Notes: generated from the letters alone by a model not told the origin. A stretch of 47,579 nucleotides of DNA from Thermoguttaceae bacterium (GCA_017436025.1 JAFSDX010000243.1:1-47579); one strand, 5' to 3'. Positions 31,419 to 40,879 are shown, counted from the first letter of the stretch. Translations and numbers: made by a program.

Positions 31419-34193
31419 TTAACGTTTAAACGCGATTTTGCGAAGCAGGTCGAGCGGAATAATCGCGAACGCCAAGAGCGCGCACCAGAACCAACTTGTC
31501 GCGGTCAACGGTTGAACGTGCAAAGCCGGGCCGCCGAACGTAACGACAAGGAACTGCAGCGCGAAGACGCCGAGGAAGACCCAAAGGAACGTCGGATTTT
31601 GCCTCAACCCGCTGAAAACGTTAGTTTTAGCCGTGCGCGCGTTGAAACCGTTGAACGCGATCGCCATCATAAAGAACGCGAAAACGGCGGAACGCAGATA
31701 GTCGAGTTTCGCTTCCTTAAAAGCCGCGTTGGCTTCGGATAGGTCTTGCAGCGTTCGAACTTTGATAACCAAAGCGCGTTGCGACGATTCGTCCGGCGCG
31801 TCGGACGACGAAATTTCGGCGAGCGACGCGGCGTCGTCAAGGTAGAGAATTTCTGTTTTTACAACGTTTCGCGCCGCTTTCTCCGCGTCCGCCTCAAAGA
31901 GTCCGCGAACCGGCGCGACGAAGAGAATCGACAAACTAATCGCGGTGATAAACAACGCTCCGAAAATGATTTGCGTCATCATCTGTTTCGTAACGACGGC
32001 TTCCGAACGCGGAATCGGTTTTTCCTTCATATACTCCTTCAACGTCGGTTCCGCGCCGAACGCTAGCGCCGCCAACGTGTCCATCACCAAGTTGACAAGA
32101 AGTAACTGAACGACCGTCAAAACGACGTTGACGCCGAACATCGGGCCGAGGAAGCAAGTCAAAACCGCCGCGACGTTGACCGTAAGTTGGAAAATTAAAA
32201 ACTTTCGGATGCTCTTGAAGATGGTGCGACCGTAAAGAATCGCCTTGCCGATCGATTGGAAGTTGTCGTCGAGAATCGTGATTTCGCCCGCTTCCTTCGC
32301 GACTTCCGTGCCGCTCCCCATCGCGAAACCGACGTCGGCTTTTTTCAGCGCCGGGGAGTCGTTGACGCCGTCGCCGGTCATCCCGACAACAAGGTTAAGT
32401 TCTTGCGCCAACGTAACTAAGCGACTCTTGTCGCTCGGTAACGCTCGGGCGACAACGCGTAATTTCGGCAGGAGCGCTTTCACTTCGTCGTCCGATTTGT
32501 CGGCGAGTTCGGCGGAGGTCAACGCGACTTCGTCGTCAGAATGTAACAGACCGGACTCCTTCGCGATGGCGACGGCGGTTTCCTTGCGGTCGCCGGTGAT
32601 CATAACGACTTGAATTCCGGCGTTTTGCGCGACGGCGATCGCTTCCGCCGCTTCTTTGCGAACGGCGTCGCGAATTCCGATGACGCCGATTAGCGTGAGC
32701 GGCGCTTCGTCGTTTTCGCCGTCCGCTTTGGCGACCGCGAGGAGGCGCATCGAGCGTTCCGCCTGTTTGAGCGAGTATTTTTCGATTGCGCTTTTGTCCG
32801 TAAACGCTTGTTCTTGACCGTTTGCGTCAATGTAACGGTCGCATTGTTCGACGACGCGCTCGGCGGCGCCCTTGACGTAAACGACCGGGCCGTTTTCGCT
32901 TTTAACGACGACGCTCGACTTTTTCTTTTCCGAATTGAACGCGTTAAATTGCAACGTTTGCGACTTGTCGATTAAGTCGGCGACGCCCGATTCGGCGAGG
33001 AACGTCATCAGCGCGCGGTCGGAACTGTTGCCGCCGAGAATCGCGTTCTCCGCCCCGACCGTCGCGCTGTTGTTGACGCCGACGCCGACGATAAATTCCG
33101 ACGTAAACCAAGTCGGCGCTTTTTTTAGCGAACCAAACGACGTCGCGTCGCCGAGCGACAACTCCTCGACCGAAAGACGGCCTTCGGTGATCGTGCCGGT
33201 TTTGTCGCTGTATAAGAGACTCAAGCTGCCCGCCGTTTCGAGACCGTGAATTTTGCGTACTAAAACGTTGTCGCGAACCATTTTAAGACTTTGGAACGAT
33301 TGCAGAAGCGACGTCAGCATCGGCAAGCCTTCCGGCACCGCGCAAACGATAATCGTAACGGCGACCGTGATCGCGTTCATCAGCAAATGAACCCAACCCA
33401 TCGCGTCCGCCGGCGCGTCGCCGCTAACGAACGTCCGCGCTAAAATGCCGACGACGATCGCGCTCGCGCCGATGTAACCGAACTTCGAGATTTGCCCGGC
33501 CAGATGCGTTAACTTCACTTGCAACGGCGTTTTGCGTTCGTGCTTTTCTTGCAGCTCCGCCGCGATTTGCCCGAAAACGGTCGCGTCGCCGACAACCTTA
33601 ATTTCCATATGCCCTTCGCCGCCGCAAACGACGGAGCCGCGATAACCGTAATGCTCGTTATGCGTGTCTTTAGGGTCGAAAGTTTCGCCCGGTTCGAGCG
33701 GTCGTTTCGTCGCTTCGACCGTTTCGCCGTTGAGCGGGGATTGGTCGACTTTGAGCGAACCTTCGACGACGCCGCCGTCGGCCGGGATTTTGTCGCCCGC
33801 TTGCAGGTACACGACGTCGCCAACGACGATTTCGTTGACGTGAATCTCCGCAAGTTGCCCGTTGCGAACGACTTTCGTCGTTTCTTTCGCTTCCTCGTCG
33901 GCTTTGAGCGCGGAGGCTTTCCCCTGTTGGCGATGTTCGCTGAGCGCCGCCGCGAGGTTGGCGATTAAAATCGCGACGAGAACGCCAAGCGGTTCGTACC
34001 ACTCGGTTTCGCCGATGGTTAGAAGGACAAGTTGCACCGCCAGCGCGACCAACAAAATGACGATCATCGGGTCTTTGAAACCGTGCAGGATTTTCTTCCA
34101 AAGCGGTTCCGGCGGAATTTGCGTCAGCGCGTTCGAACCGTGTTCTCGTCGGCTTTTGTCGACTTCTTGCGGCGTTAAACCTTTAAGCTGCAT
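31419..34193 (-). CDS. Calcium-translocating P-type ATPase (PMCA type)
   Basis: A 924-residue P2-type cation ATPase. The N-terminus LKGLTPQEVDKSRREHGSN is a cation-ATPase N domain. The actuator loop has LNGETVEA. The phosphorylated Asp is in DKTGTITEG (about residue 330). VPEGLPM, the Ca2+-binding kink of transmembrane helix 4, comes just before it. MTGDGVNDSPALKKADVGFAMG marks the hinge. About ten transmembrane helices are visible. It should pump Ca2+ out of the cytoplasm. A polar loop of about 70 residues sits between late helices (LYLDDAASLAEISSSDAPDE), longer than usual. The ribosome site is weak, and the gene is probably transcribed alone. Confidence 0.9.
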   Translation of the reverse strand: MQLKGLTPQEVDKSRREHGSNALTQIPPEPLWKKILHGFKDPMIVILLVALAVQLVLLTIGETEWYEPLGVLVAILIANLAAALSEHRQQGKASALKADEEAKETTKVVRNGQLAEIHVNEIVVGDVVYLQAGDKIPADGGVVEGSLKVDQSPLNGETVEATKRPLEPGETFDPKDTHNEHYGYRGSVVCGGEGHMEIKVVGDATVFGQIAAELQEKHERKTPLQVKLTHLAGQISKFGYIGASAIVVGILARTFVSGDAPADAMGWVHLLMNAITVAVTIIVCAVPEGLPMLTSLLQSFQSLKMVRDNVLVRKIHGLETAGSLSLLYSDKTGTITEGRLSVEELSLGDATSFGSLKKAPTWFTSEFIVGVGVNNSATVGAENAILGGNSSDRALMTFLAESGVADLIDKSQTLQFNAFNSEKKKSSVVVKSENGPVVYVKGAAERVVEQCDRYIDANGQEQAFTDKSAIEKYSLKQAERSMRLLAVAKADGENDEAPLTLIGVIGIRDAVRKEAAEAIAVAQNAGIQVVMITGDRKETAVAIAKESGLLHSDDEVALTSAELADKSDDEVKALLPKLRVVARALPSDKSRLVTLAQELNLVVGMTGDGVNDSPALKKADVGFAMGSGTEVAKEAGEITILDDNFQSIGKAILYGRTIFKSIRKFLIFQLTVNVAAVLTCFLGPMFGVNVVLTVVQLLLVNLVMDTLAALAFGAEPTLKEYMKEKPIPRSEAVVTKQMMTQIIFGALFITAISLSILFVAPVRGLFEADAEKAARNVVKTEILYLDDAASLAEISSSDAPDESSQRALVIKVRTLQDLSEANAAFKEAKLDYLRSAVFAFFMMAIAFNGFNARTAKTNVFSGLRQNPTFLWVFLGVFALQFLVVTFGGPALHVQPLTATSWFWCALLAFAIIPLDLLRKIAFKR

Positions 34194-34380
34194 CGTTTAT
34201 CTTTCGTGTTAAGGGGAGGTTTGCGGCGATTGAGCGTCGAAACCTAAAAACGCGTCGACGCTCGAACAAAACGCGACGATTCGGTTTCGCTCGAGCGACG
34301 GACGGACGTTAAAATTTACTTTCAAACGCGACGCGACGTCGTTAATAAGTCGCGCCGTGTTCCATTTGTTGTAACGTCTT

Positions 34381-36849
34381 TTATTGGACGTTTTGCGACG
34401 GTTCGACTTGATAGATTTTTCCGTCGAAAAGGAACGTCGACGGTTCCTCGAACGCAAGGTATTGCGAAAATTCGCGTCCCAACCGTCCGACGAGTTCGAA
34501 ATACGCGTCGCTAAATTGTTCGACGACGATCGGTTCGCCCGTAGTTTGCGACTCTTTGTCGAGCGTCGAGTCGATCCAACGTCCGGATTTGAAGTAAAAC
34601 GTTTTAGCGGCGATGGTTCGGACGGTTTCTTGCGGCGACGAATCGCTTGTTTCCGCCCCTTCCGTCGGCGCCGTGCTTTCGACGACCGCGCCAAAATCGG
34701 CGTCGAGCGCCAAGGGGGCTCCCATAGGAGCCGCAAACTTTTTCATCGCCGAGCCTCGCAAACCGGGAAGACGAGAAGAACCCGCCCCCGCTCCGCCGCC
34801 TCCGCCTCTCGCCAAGTTCGCCGTCGGCGCGGGCGCCGCCGCCATCGCCATCGCCATTTTGTCGGCGACCGCCGATTCGGTCGCGAGGTTGGCGGCGCCG
34901 CGGAACGACTGCTTCATCGAACGTTGCGCAAATCCCGACATATTTGACGTTTGCGACGCAAGACGCCTGAAGTTGCCGGCGGCGCGACGAGCGTTTTCGA
35001 CGTTCGCGTCGAGCGCGACGGAATCGTCGGCCAAAAACGCGGTGTACGGCGTCATAATCCCGTGTTTTTTCGAGAGTTCGAGCAACTCGTTCAGCAGTTC
35101 GTCGTTAGCGCCGTCGAGGTCGAGGCGGTCGACGATTTCGCCGACGCGGCGGGTCGCCCAAATGCGCTCGACAAAAGCGTAAGTCGAGTCGGAACTTTCG
35201 TTTGCGAGCGTTCCTTCGAAAGAAAACGCGACGTCGTTTCCGTCGACTTTGCCGTTCGCTTTGACGACGATCGGGCCCGACTTCGCGTAGCGCCCGACGA
35301 CGACCAGTTGCTCTCCGGCGTAAACGTCGATTTTGCCGCTCGGATAAATTTGGTTCGTAAAGTATTGCGCTTTCGCGTCTTCCTTCAATTCGAACGCAAA
35401 TTCAACGTCGGTGAAAATCGGAGCTTCGACGCGATTGTAGAGCGCCGCGACGCGTTCTTCGACGTTTTCGTTCGGTTTAACGTATTCGCCTTGGCCGCGA
35501 CCGTCGCGAACGAAACGGTCGAGAAGACGGGAGTTTACGTCGTAACCGAGCCCGAACGAGAAGAAGCGCGCGCCGTTGTTTTTGTCGCGGGCGAGTTGCG
35601 CCAACTTCATTTCGTTCGTTTCGCCGGTCGTCGGCTCGCCGTCGCTGAAGAAAAAGAGGTATTTCGGATTGGCGGATTCGTCCTGCGCAAGTTGTTTGAA
35701 GGAAACGCTTAAGGCGTCTTCAATGTTCGTAGAACCTCGCGAGCGAACGGCGTCGACAAAGGATAGCGCTTCGGTTCGCGACGCGGCGTCAATGGTTCGC
35801 AAATTTTCGGAAAACGAACGAACGTCGGTTCCGAAGAGAACGACGTTAAATTTGTCGCCGTCGTTAAGTCGTTCTAAAACGAATCTTAACGATTCGCGCG
35901 CTTGGCGAATTTTTTCGCCGGACATACTGCCGGAGACGTCGAGCGTGAGAACGACCGTTTTCGTCGGACGCTCTTTTTGATCGGAAACGATTTTCGGCGA
36001 CGCGAGGAGCAGGAAGTAACCGTCTTCGTTGGGGTTAGGACGGTAACTTTGAATTTTCGCGGAGAGTTCGTCGGCGTTTTGGTCGAAGAACAAACGGAAG
36101 TCGCGCGTCGGCGTTTCGTTTTCAAGAACGCAAGTCGTTTTAACAACGTTGTTTGCGACGCGTTCGGTCTTAAGGTCAAAGGTCGGCGAATAGACGTTTT
36201 TGATTTCCGTTTCTCCGACAATGCGAGTCGTAAAGCTCGTTTTACCCGGCGTCGCGCCTTGGCGAGCGCACTTCGTCGGGAAGGAAAATTCGGTCAAACC
36301 GTCTTGTTGGCGAAGGAGTTGCGTATAACGCAACTCGACGGTGCGCGCCTGTCCCGGCGGAATCGGAAAAACGCTCGTTTGATAGAGGCCGGTTCCGACC
36401 CATTCGAGAAGCGCGGGGTCGCGATTTTGGCGAACGATCGCTTCGTAGCGTTTGCGCGCTTCGGCGGCGTCGAGCAATTGGCCCGCAAATTCTTTGCCTT
36501 CAACGAGAAAGGTCAGCGAGTCGATCGCGCCGTCGTAAGGTATCGGGAACGCGAACGAGGCTTCCAACGTCGAGGAGCCGATGTTGTTAAATGTTTGCGA
36601 AACGACGACTTGGGCGACCGAGTTCTCGATTTCCGCGTCAACGGAAAGCGATTCAAGGCGAATCGAACGTTCGAACGTCGGACGCGGCGGCGCCGGAACC
36701 GAAGCCTCCGGTGCGACGGGAATTCGCAGGTCGGTAAGGAAACCTTGCGAAAAAACGAGTTGAGGCGACGCGGCGAAGTAAAACGCGCCGCAAAGAGCGA
36801 CAAATCGCAACGCGGCGTTTCGAATCGACGGAAGAAATAACGCGGACAT
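34381..36849 (-). CDS. VIT and von Willebrand factor A domain protein, secreted
   Basis: This 822-residue protein has a signal peptide (to about SPQLVFSQG). A VIT domain spans about residues 45-180 (LESLSVDAEIENSVAQVVVSQ, then YEAIVRQNRDPALLEW). A VWA domain spans about 280-460 with an intact metal-ion site: DVSGSMSG, then Thr and Asp in later loops. Past about residue 590 the chain is less ordered and holds a segment rich in Met, Ala and Gly (MAMAMAAAP, RGGGGGAGAG). VIT-VWA proteins are common in planctomycetes and are thought to mediate protein contacts in the periplasm. The ATG at 36849 has AAGGAG six bases upstream, so I reject an upstream in-frame ATG. Confidence 0.85.
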   Translation of the reverse strand: MSALFLPSIRNAALRFVALCGAFYFAASPQLVFSQGFLTDLRIPVAPEASVPAPPRPTFERSIRLESLSVDAEIENSVAQVVVSQTFNNIGSSTLEASFAFPIPYDGAIDSLTFLVEGKEFAGQLLDAAEARKRYEAIVRQNRDPALLEWVGTGLYQTSVFPIPPGQARTVELRYTQLLRQQDGLTEFSFPTKCARQGATPGKTSFTTRIVGETEIKNVYSPTFDLKTERVANNVVKTTCVLENETPTRDFRLFFDQNADELSAKIQSYRPNPNEDGYFLLLASPKIVSDQKERPTKTVVLTLDVSGSMSGEKIRQARESLRFVLERLNDGDKFNVVLFGTDVRSFSENLRTIDAASRTEALSFVDAVRSRGSTNIEDALSVSFKQLAQDESANPKYLFFFSDGEPTTGETNEMKLAQLARDKNNGARFFSFGLGYDVNSRLLDRFVRDGRGQGEYVKPNENVEERVAALYNRVEAPIFTDVEFAFELKEDAKAQYFTNQIYPSGKIDVYAGEQLVVVGRYAKSGPIVVKANGKVDGNDVAFSFEGTLANESSDSTYAFVERIWATRRVGEIVDRLDLDGANDELLNELLELSKKHGIMTPYTAFLADDSVALDANVENARRAAGNFRRLASQTSNMSGFAQRSMKQSFRGAANLATESAVADKMAMAMAAAPAPTANLARGGGGGAGAGSSRLPGLRGSAMKKFAAPMGAPLALDADFGAVVESTAPTEGAETSDSSPQETVRTIAAKTFYFKSGRWIDSTLDKESQTTGEPIVVEQFSDAYFELVGRLGREFSQYLAFEEPSTFLFDGKIYQVEPSQNVQ

Positions 36850-36984
36850 AAACGTCTCCTTATTCTTGTTAAACGGCGACTTACGCGCCGACAAATCCGA
36901 TGGGTTTCGCCGTTCGGCGAACGTCGCTTGGGCGGATTGCGACCGACGAACCTTCTTTCTATATAAGAGACGAGCGACGACAAA

Positions 36985-37040
36985 ATTTGTTTTAAATTTT
37001 TTAAATTTTTTCCAAAAAATTTAGGTCGCTTTAGGTCGAT
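36985..37040. promoter_or_regulatory. AT-rich tract with palindrome and phased repeats
   Basis: A perfect palindrome (AAATTTTTT and AAAAAATTT, 37003-37022) adjoins two TTTAGGTCG copies exactly 10 bases apart (37020-37028 and 37030-37038). It lies about 150 bases upstream of the VIT-VWA gene and just past the end of the first esterase gene. The 10-base phasing places both repeats on one face of the helix, as at some operators. Confidence 0.4.
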
Positions 37041-37067
37041 TAACGCAAATATATGCCAAATAACGCG

Positions 37068-37916
37068 TTAAAATCCTGTTTTCTTTCTCCAAGCGTCGAC
37101 GCGGTTAAGCCAATCGTCGACCGGTTTGCCGCTCGGAGGATTGCCGACAAAACCGTGCGGCACGTTCGCGTAAATATGCAATTCCGCCGGAATACCCATT
37201 TTACGCAATTTAGCGTAAACGGCGATCGAGCCGTTCGGCGAGTACGCGTCTGCGTCGCCGTGTAACAAAATCATCGGCGGCGTCTTGTCGTCGAACGTGA
37301 AATCGGCGACCATCGGCGAGTCGATTCCGCGTTGGGCGTTCGGGCCGTTCGCGCCGTCTTCGAGGACGTAAGCCGGGTAAACCGGAACCGCGAAGTTAAG
37401 GTGGCAAGGGAGTTTATCGACGTCGTCGATCGGTTCGTAGGACGCCGTTTGACTCGACGTCGCCGCCATTAGCGTCAGGTGCCCGCCCGCCGAGAGTCCG
37501 AGGGCGCCGATCTTTTCCGGGTCGAGGTCCCATTCAGCGGCGCGACTGCGAACGACGCGAACCAGGCGCTGGGCGTCCTGCCAAGCGGGAAGGTGTTTCG
37601 GAGCGTTTTTCGGGCGCGGAACTCGATAATTCAGAACAACGACCGTAACGCCGCGTTCGTTGAAGAAACGCGTTAGTTGCTTGGCGTCGCGACCGAGCGT
37701 CAAGTATTCGTAAGCGCCGCCCGGAAAAACGATTAGGCAAACGTCGCTTGTTTTATTTTCGGGCTTCCAATATTCGTAAGTCGGTTTAACGTCGGAACTT
37801 GCCGCTCCCGGCGCGACGTCCGGCCAAAGCGGGAACGTTTCCTCTCCGCAAGCGAAATTGCAGAAAGCGAACGTCGCGACGAGAAGAGCCGCGACCGACA
37901 AAAAGCGTTTTTTCAT
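37068..37916 (-). CDS. Secreted alpha/beta-hydrolase esterase (copy 1 of 3)
   Basis: This 282-residue protein has a Sec signal peptide (MKKRFLSVAALLVATFAF). It has the alpha/beta-hydrolase fold of bacterial acetyl-xylan-esterase-like enzymes. The nucleophile Ser is in GLSAGGHL, the acid Asp in LLHGDADAYSP, the His in NVPHGFVG, and FPGGAYEYL supplies the oxyanion hole. The likely role is removal of acetyl or similar ester groups from plant polysaccharides. AAGGA is about eight bases ahead of the ATG at 37916. It is the most divergent of three tandem paralogues, differing around the cap region (LTLGRDAKQLTRFFNERG). Confidence 0.8.
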   Translation of the reverse strand: MKKRFLSVAALLVATFAFCNFACGEETFPLWPDVAPGAASSDVKPTYEYWKPENKTSDVCLIVFPGGAYEYLTLGRDAKQLTRFFNERGVTVVVLNYRVPRPKNAPKHLPAWQDAQRLVRVVRSRAAEWDLDPEKIGALGLSAGGHLTLMAATSSQTASYEPIDDVDKLPCHLNFAVPVYPAYVLEDGANGPNAQRGIDSPMVADFTFDDKTPPMILLHGDADAYSPNGSIAVYAKLRKMGIPAELHIYANVPHGFVGNPPSGKPVDDWLNRVDAWRKKTGF

Positions 37917-38014
37917 CGAATTTTCCTTAAATTTTTTAAAACGGCGTTTGGACAACCTGATTATCGACAATTGGTTAGCGCGCCAAAACTACGCGACGTC
38001 AAAAAGAGCGAACG

Positions 38015-38854
38015 TTAAAAACCGGACGACTTCATCCAAGCGGCGACGCGATGAAGCCAATCGCCGAGATGTTCGTCGGTCGGATTGCCGCCGAAGCCGT
38101 GCGGCGCGTTGGCGTAAATGTGCAACTCCGCCGGAATACTCATTTTACGTAGTTTCGAATAAACCGCGATCGAGCCGGTCGACGAACAGACGTCCGCGTC
38201 GCCGTGTATGAAACACATCGGCGGCGTCTTGTCGTCGAAAGCGAAATCCTCGACCATTTCCGTCTTGTTGCGAATCCCGGGGTTCGAGCCGTTTTCGCCG
38301 CCTTGGATGACGTAAGCCGGATAGACCGGAACCGCGAAGTTGGCGTGGCAAGGGAGTTTATCGACGTCGTCGACCGCTTCGTAAGACGGCGTTTGACTCG
38401 ACGTCGCAACCATCAGCGTCAAGTGTCCGCCCGCCGAAAAACCGAGAACGCCGATTTTCTCCGGATCGATTTTCCACTCGGCGGCGCGACTGCGGACAAC
38501 GCGTAACATACGCTGAGCGTCTTGCCAAGCGGCGAGATGTTTCGGCGCGTTTTTCGGACGGGGAACGCGATACTTCAAAACGACGACCGTAACGCCTTTA
38601 TCTGTAAAGAATTGCGCGATTTTCTTGCCTTCGTGTTCGTAAGCGAGACGGTTGTAAGCGCCGCCCGGGCAAACGACGAGGCAAGCGTCGGTCGTTTTTT
38701 TCGTCGGTTTCCAATATTCGTAAGTCGGTTTGACGTCGGAGCTTGCGGCGCCGGGCGCGACGTCGGGCCAAACGTTGAATTCGTCGAAAGCCGAAGCGGA
38801 GACGCCGCAAAATGTCGCCGCGACAAACGCCGCCGTTAAAAGGAGCTTTTTCAT
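38015..38854 (-). CDS. Secreted alpha/beta-hydrolase esterase (copy 2 of 3)
   Basis: This 279-residue protein has signal peptide MKKLLLTAAFVAATFCGVSA and the same framework as its neighbours: CPGGAYNRL, GFSAGGHL, IHGDADVCSS and NAPHGFGG. It differs from its paralogues in the stretch around residue 200 (IQGGENGSNPGIRN), near the substrate side. The start at 38854 begins a good signal peptide but has only a weak ribosome site; a longer in-frame start 123 bases upstream would bury the signal peptide and is less likely. It is 98 bases upstream of copy 1. Confidence 0.8.
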   Translation of the reverse strand: MKKLLLTAAFVAATFCGVSASAFDEFNVWPDVAPGAASSDVKPTYEYWKPTKKTTDACLVVCPGGAYNRLAYEHEGKKIAQFFTDKGVTVVVLKYRVPRPKNAPKHLAAWQDAQRMLRVVRSRAAEWKIDPEKIGVLGFSAGGHLTLMVATSSQTPSYEAVDDVDKLPCHANFAVPVYPAYVIQGGENGSNPGIRNKTEMVEDFAFDDKTPPMCFIHGDADVCSSTGSIAVYSKLRKMSIPAELHIYANAPHGFGGNPTDEHLGDWLHRVAAWMKSSGF

Positions 38855-38899
38855 TGGAGTTTCTCGTCGATCGGAAAGAAACGAAGGAAAAATTAAAAG

Positions 38900-38970
38900 A
38901 CAAAAAAACGCCGCGTAAACGCAACGACGACGGACGGTTAAGCGTCGAGCGAAGCGGCGCGGCGTTTTAT
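38900..38970 (-). terminator. Stem-loop terminator after esterase copy 3
   Basis: AACGCCGCG (38907-38915) pairs with CGCGGCGTT (38958-38966), with a structured loop of about 42 bases. On the minus strand the stem is followed by seven T. It suggests that copy 3 is at least partly transcribed apart from copies 2 and 1. Confidence 0.6.
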
Positions 38971-38980
38971 GCGACAAACG

Positions 38981-39826
38981 TTAGAAACCGAGCGCTTTCA
39001 TCCAAGCGACGACGCGGTTCATCCAGTCGCCGACGTGATTGTCGGTCGGGTTGCCGCCGAAACCGTGCGCGATATTGGCGTAAATGTGCATCTCCGCCGG
39101 AATGTTCATTTTGCGCAGTTTCGAGTAGACCGCGACCGAACCCATCGGCGAGTAAACGTCGTTGTCGCCGTGAATTAAGCACATCGGCGGCGTCTTGTCG
39201 TCGAACGCGAAATCGGCGACCATCGTCGAATCGTTGCCTTTGCCGGCGTTCGGGCCGTCGGCGCCGTCTTCGAGAACGTAAGCCGGGTAGACCGGAACCG
39301 CGAAGTTGACGTGGCACGGGAGTTTATCGACGTCGTCGACCGCTTCGTAGGACGCCGTTTGGCTCGTCGTCGAGGTCATCAGCGTGAGGTGCCCGCCCGC
39401 CGAGAAGCCGAGAATTCCGATTTTTTCCGGGTTGATTTCCCATTCGGCGGCGCGGCTGCGGACGACGCGAATCATACGTTGCGCGTCTTGCCAAGCGGCC
39501 ATATGCTTCGGAATTCCTTCGCGACGGGGAACGCGGTACTTCAATACGACGACCGTAATCCCTTTGCTCGTAAAGAATTTCGCGATTTTGTCCCCTTCGT
39601 GTCCGTAGGCGAGACCGTTGTAGCCGCCGCCCGGGCAGACGACGAGGCAAGCGTCGGTCGTTTTTTCCGCCGGTTTCCAATATTCGTAAGTCGGCTTCTT
39701 CGCGTCCGCTTTTTCGCCGGGCGCGACGTCGGGCCAAACGTTAAATTCGTCGAACGCGAAGCTCGAAACCGCGGTCGCCGCCGCGAAAAGAATGGCGAAC
39801 GCCGCCGTCAACAGGTTCTTTTTCAT
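38981..39826 (-). CDS. Secreted alpha/beta-hydrolase esterase (copy 3 of 3)
   Basis: This 281-residue protein has signal peptide MKKNLLTAAFAILFAAATAV. It keeps the Ser (GFSAGGHL), Asp (IHGDNDVYSP) and His (NIAHGFGG), with CPGGGYNGL at the oxyanion region. It resembles copy 2 more than copy 1, and copies 2 and 3 share the mature N-terminus FDEFNVWPDVAPG. AAAGGA lies about seven bases before the ATG. It is followed by its own terminator. The nfo gene ends 96 bases upstream. Confidence 0.82.
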   Translation of the reverse strand: MKKNLLTAAFAILFAAATAVSSFAFDEFNVWPDVAPGEKADAKKPTYEYWKPAEKTTDACLVVCPGGGYNGLAYGHEGDKIAKFFTSKGITVVVLKYRVPRREGIPKHMAAWQDAQRMIRVVRSRAAEWEINPEKIGILGFSAGGHLTLMTSTTSQTASYEAVDDVDKLPCHVNFAVPVYPAYVLEDGADGPNAGKGNDSTMVADFAFDDKTPPMCLIHGDNDVYSPMGSVAVYSKLRKMNIPAEMHIYANIAHGFGGNPTDNHVGDWMNRVVAWMKALGF

Positions 39827-39858
39827 CGGAAATTCCTTTCATAATAAAGGCTTATAAA

Positions 39859-39889
39859 GACGCGGTTTGCGAGTTTGCGGCGCCGCGTC
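39859..39889 (-). terminator. Weak stem-loop after nfo
   Basis: GACGCGG (39859-39865) pairs with CCGCGTC (39883-39889) and is followed on the minus strand by TTTAT. This is a possible weak terminator for the nfo transcript. Confidence 0.4.
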
Positions 39890-39922
39890 GTAAAAGAGCG
39901 GTGAAAAACGCGAAATGTTGCG

Positions 39923-40780
39923 TTATTCGATTAAGTCGCGAAGCGTTTTCAGGTTGACGACGTCCCAATCGCCTTCGTCGGTTTCGCCTTTGGGCGTTTC
40001 GAGGTACATCGGCAGGTCGGCGAAGCGCGGGTCGTTGACGATAAAACGGAACGGTTCGAGCCCGAGTTCGCCGCGACCGATGTGCGCGTGACGGTCGACT
40101 TTGCTTCCAAGTCCTTTAACGGAGTCGTTTAGGTGGAACGCGCAAAGGCGGTCGAGCCCGATAATTCGGTCGAAATCGGCGAAAACTGCGTCGTATTTTT
40201 CTTGCGTCCCAAAGTCGTAACCGGCGGCGAAAGCGTGGCAAGTGTCGAAACAAACGCCGAGGCGGTCTTTAAACGACGAAAATTCAATGATTTGCGCCAA
40301 CTCTTCGAAGCGCGAACCGAGGTACGTGCCTTGACCGGCGGTCGTTTCGAGGAGAACGCGAACGCGGTTCGTTTCCGGAAGGGACGCGAAAACGCCGTCG
40401 AGCGATTCGGCGACGCGTCGCAGCCCGTTTTCGCGCGTATCTTCTTTCGCCGCGCCGGGATGCATAACGACGTTCGGGACGCCGAGAACGTCCGCTCGAA
40501 CGAGTTCGTCGGTAAAAGCGGCGCGCGATTTTTCGAGTTGTTCCGCTTCCGGCGACGCTAAGTTGATCAGGTAGGAATCGTGGATAAGCGGAGCGATAAG
40601 GCCGGTTTGCGTCATCGCGTCTCGGAATTTTTGCGCCGATTTCGGTTCGAGCGGTTTGGCGACCCAGCGATTACTGTTTTTCGAAAAAATTTGAACGCAA
40701 GCGAAACCGTTGGCCGCCGCCGCGTAAACGGCGTTTTCGACGCCGCCGGAAATCGATTCGTGTACTCCGAAGTAAAGCAT
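39923..40780 (-). CDS. nfo: Endonuclease IV (AP endonuclease)
   Basis: This 285-residue protein is an archetypal endonuclease IV, a tri-zinc TIM-barrel enzyme that cuts DNA 5' to abasic sites in base-excision repair. Metal-ligand motifs in order: GVHESISGG, IHDSYLINLASP, VMHPGAA, LLETTAGQG, CFDTCHAFAAGYD, FHLNDS, DRHAHIGRGELG and LETPKG. The length is normal. I start at the ATG at 40780, with AAGAG about seven bases ahead; a TTG two codons upstream is possible. It is 99 bases after the phosphoesterase gene on the same strand. Confidence 0.95.
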   Translation of the reverse strand: MLYFGVHESISGGVENAVYAAAANGFACVQIFSKNSNRWVAKPLEPKSAQKFRDAMTQTGLIAPLIHDSYLINLASPEAEQLEKSRAAFTDELVRADVLGVPNVVMHPGAAKEDTRENGLRRVAESLDGVFASLPETNRVRVLLETTAGQGTYLGSRFEELAQIIEFSSFKDRLGVCFDTCHAFAAGYDFGTQEKYDAVFADFDRIIGLDRLCAFHLNDSVKGLGSKVDRHAHIGRGELGLEPFRFIVNDPRFADLPMYLETPKGETDEGDWDVVNLKTLRDLIE

Positions 40781-40879
40781 TTTCAAACTCTTAGGACGCT
40801 TAAAAATAAACGTTCAACGCGGAGGCGACAACTTGAAGCGCGTCGAGTCGCCCGGCGAAAACGGTTGGTTGTTAAATGA

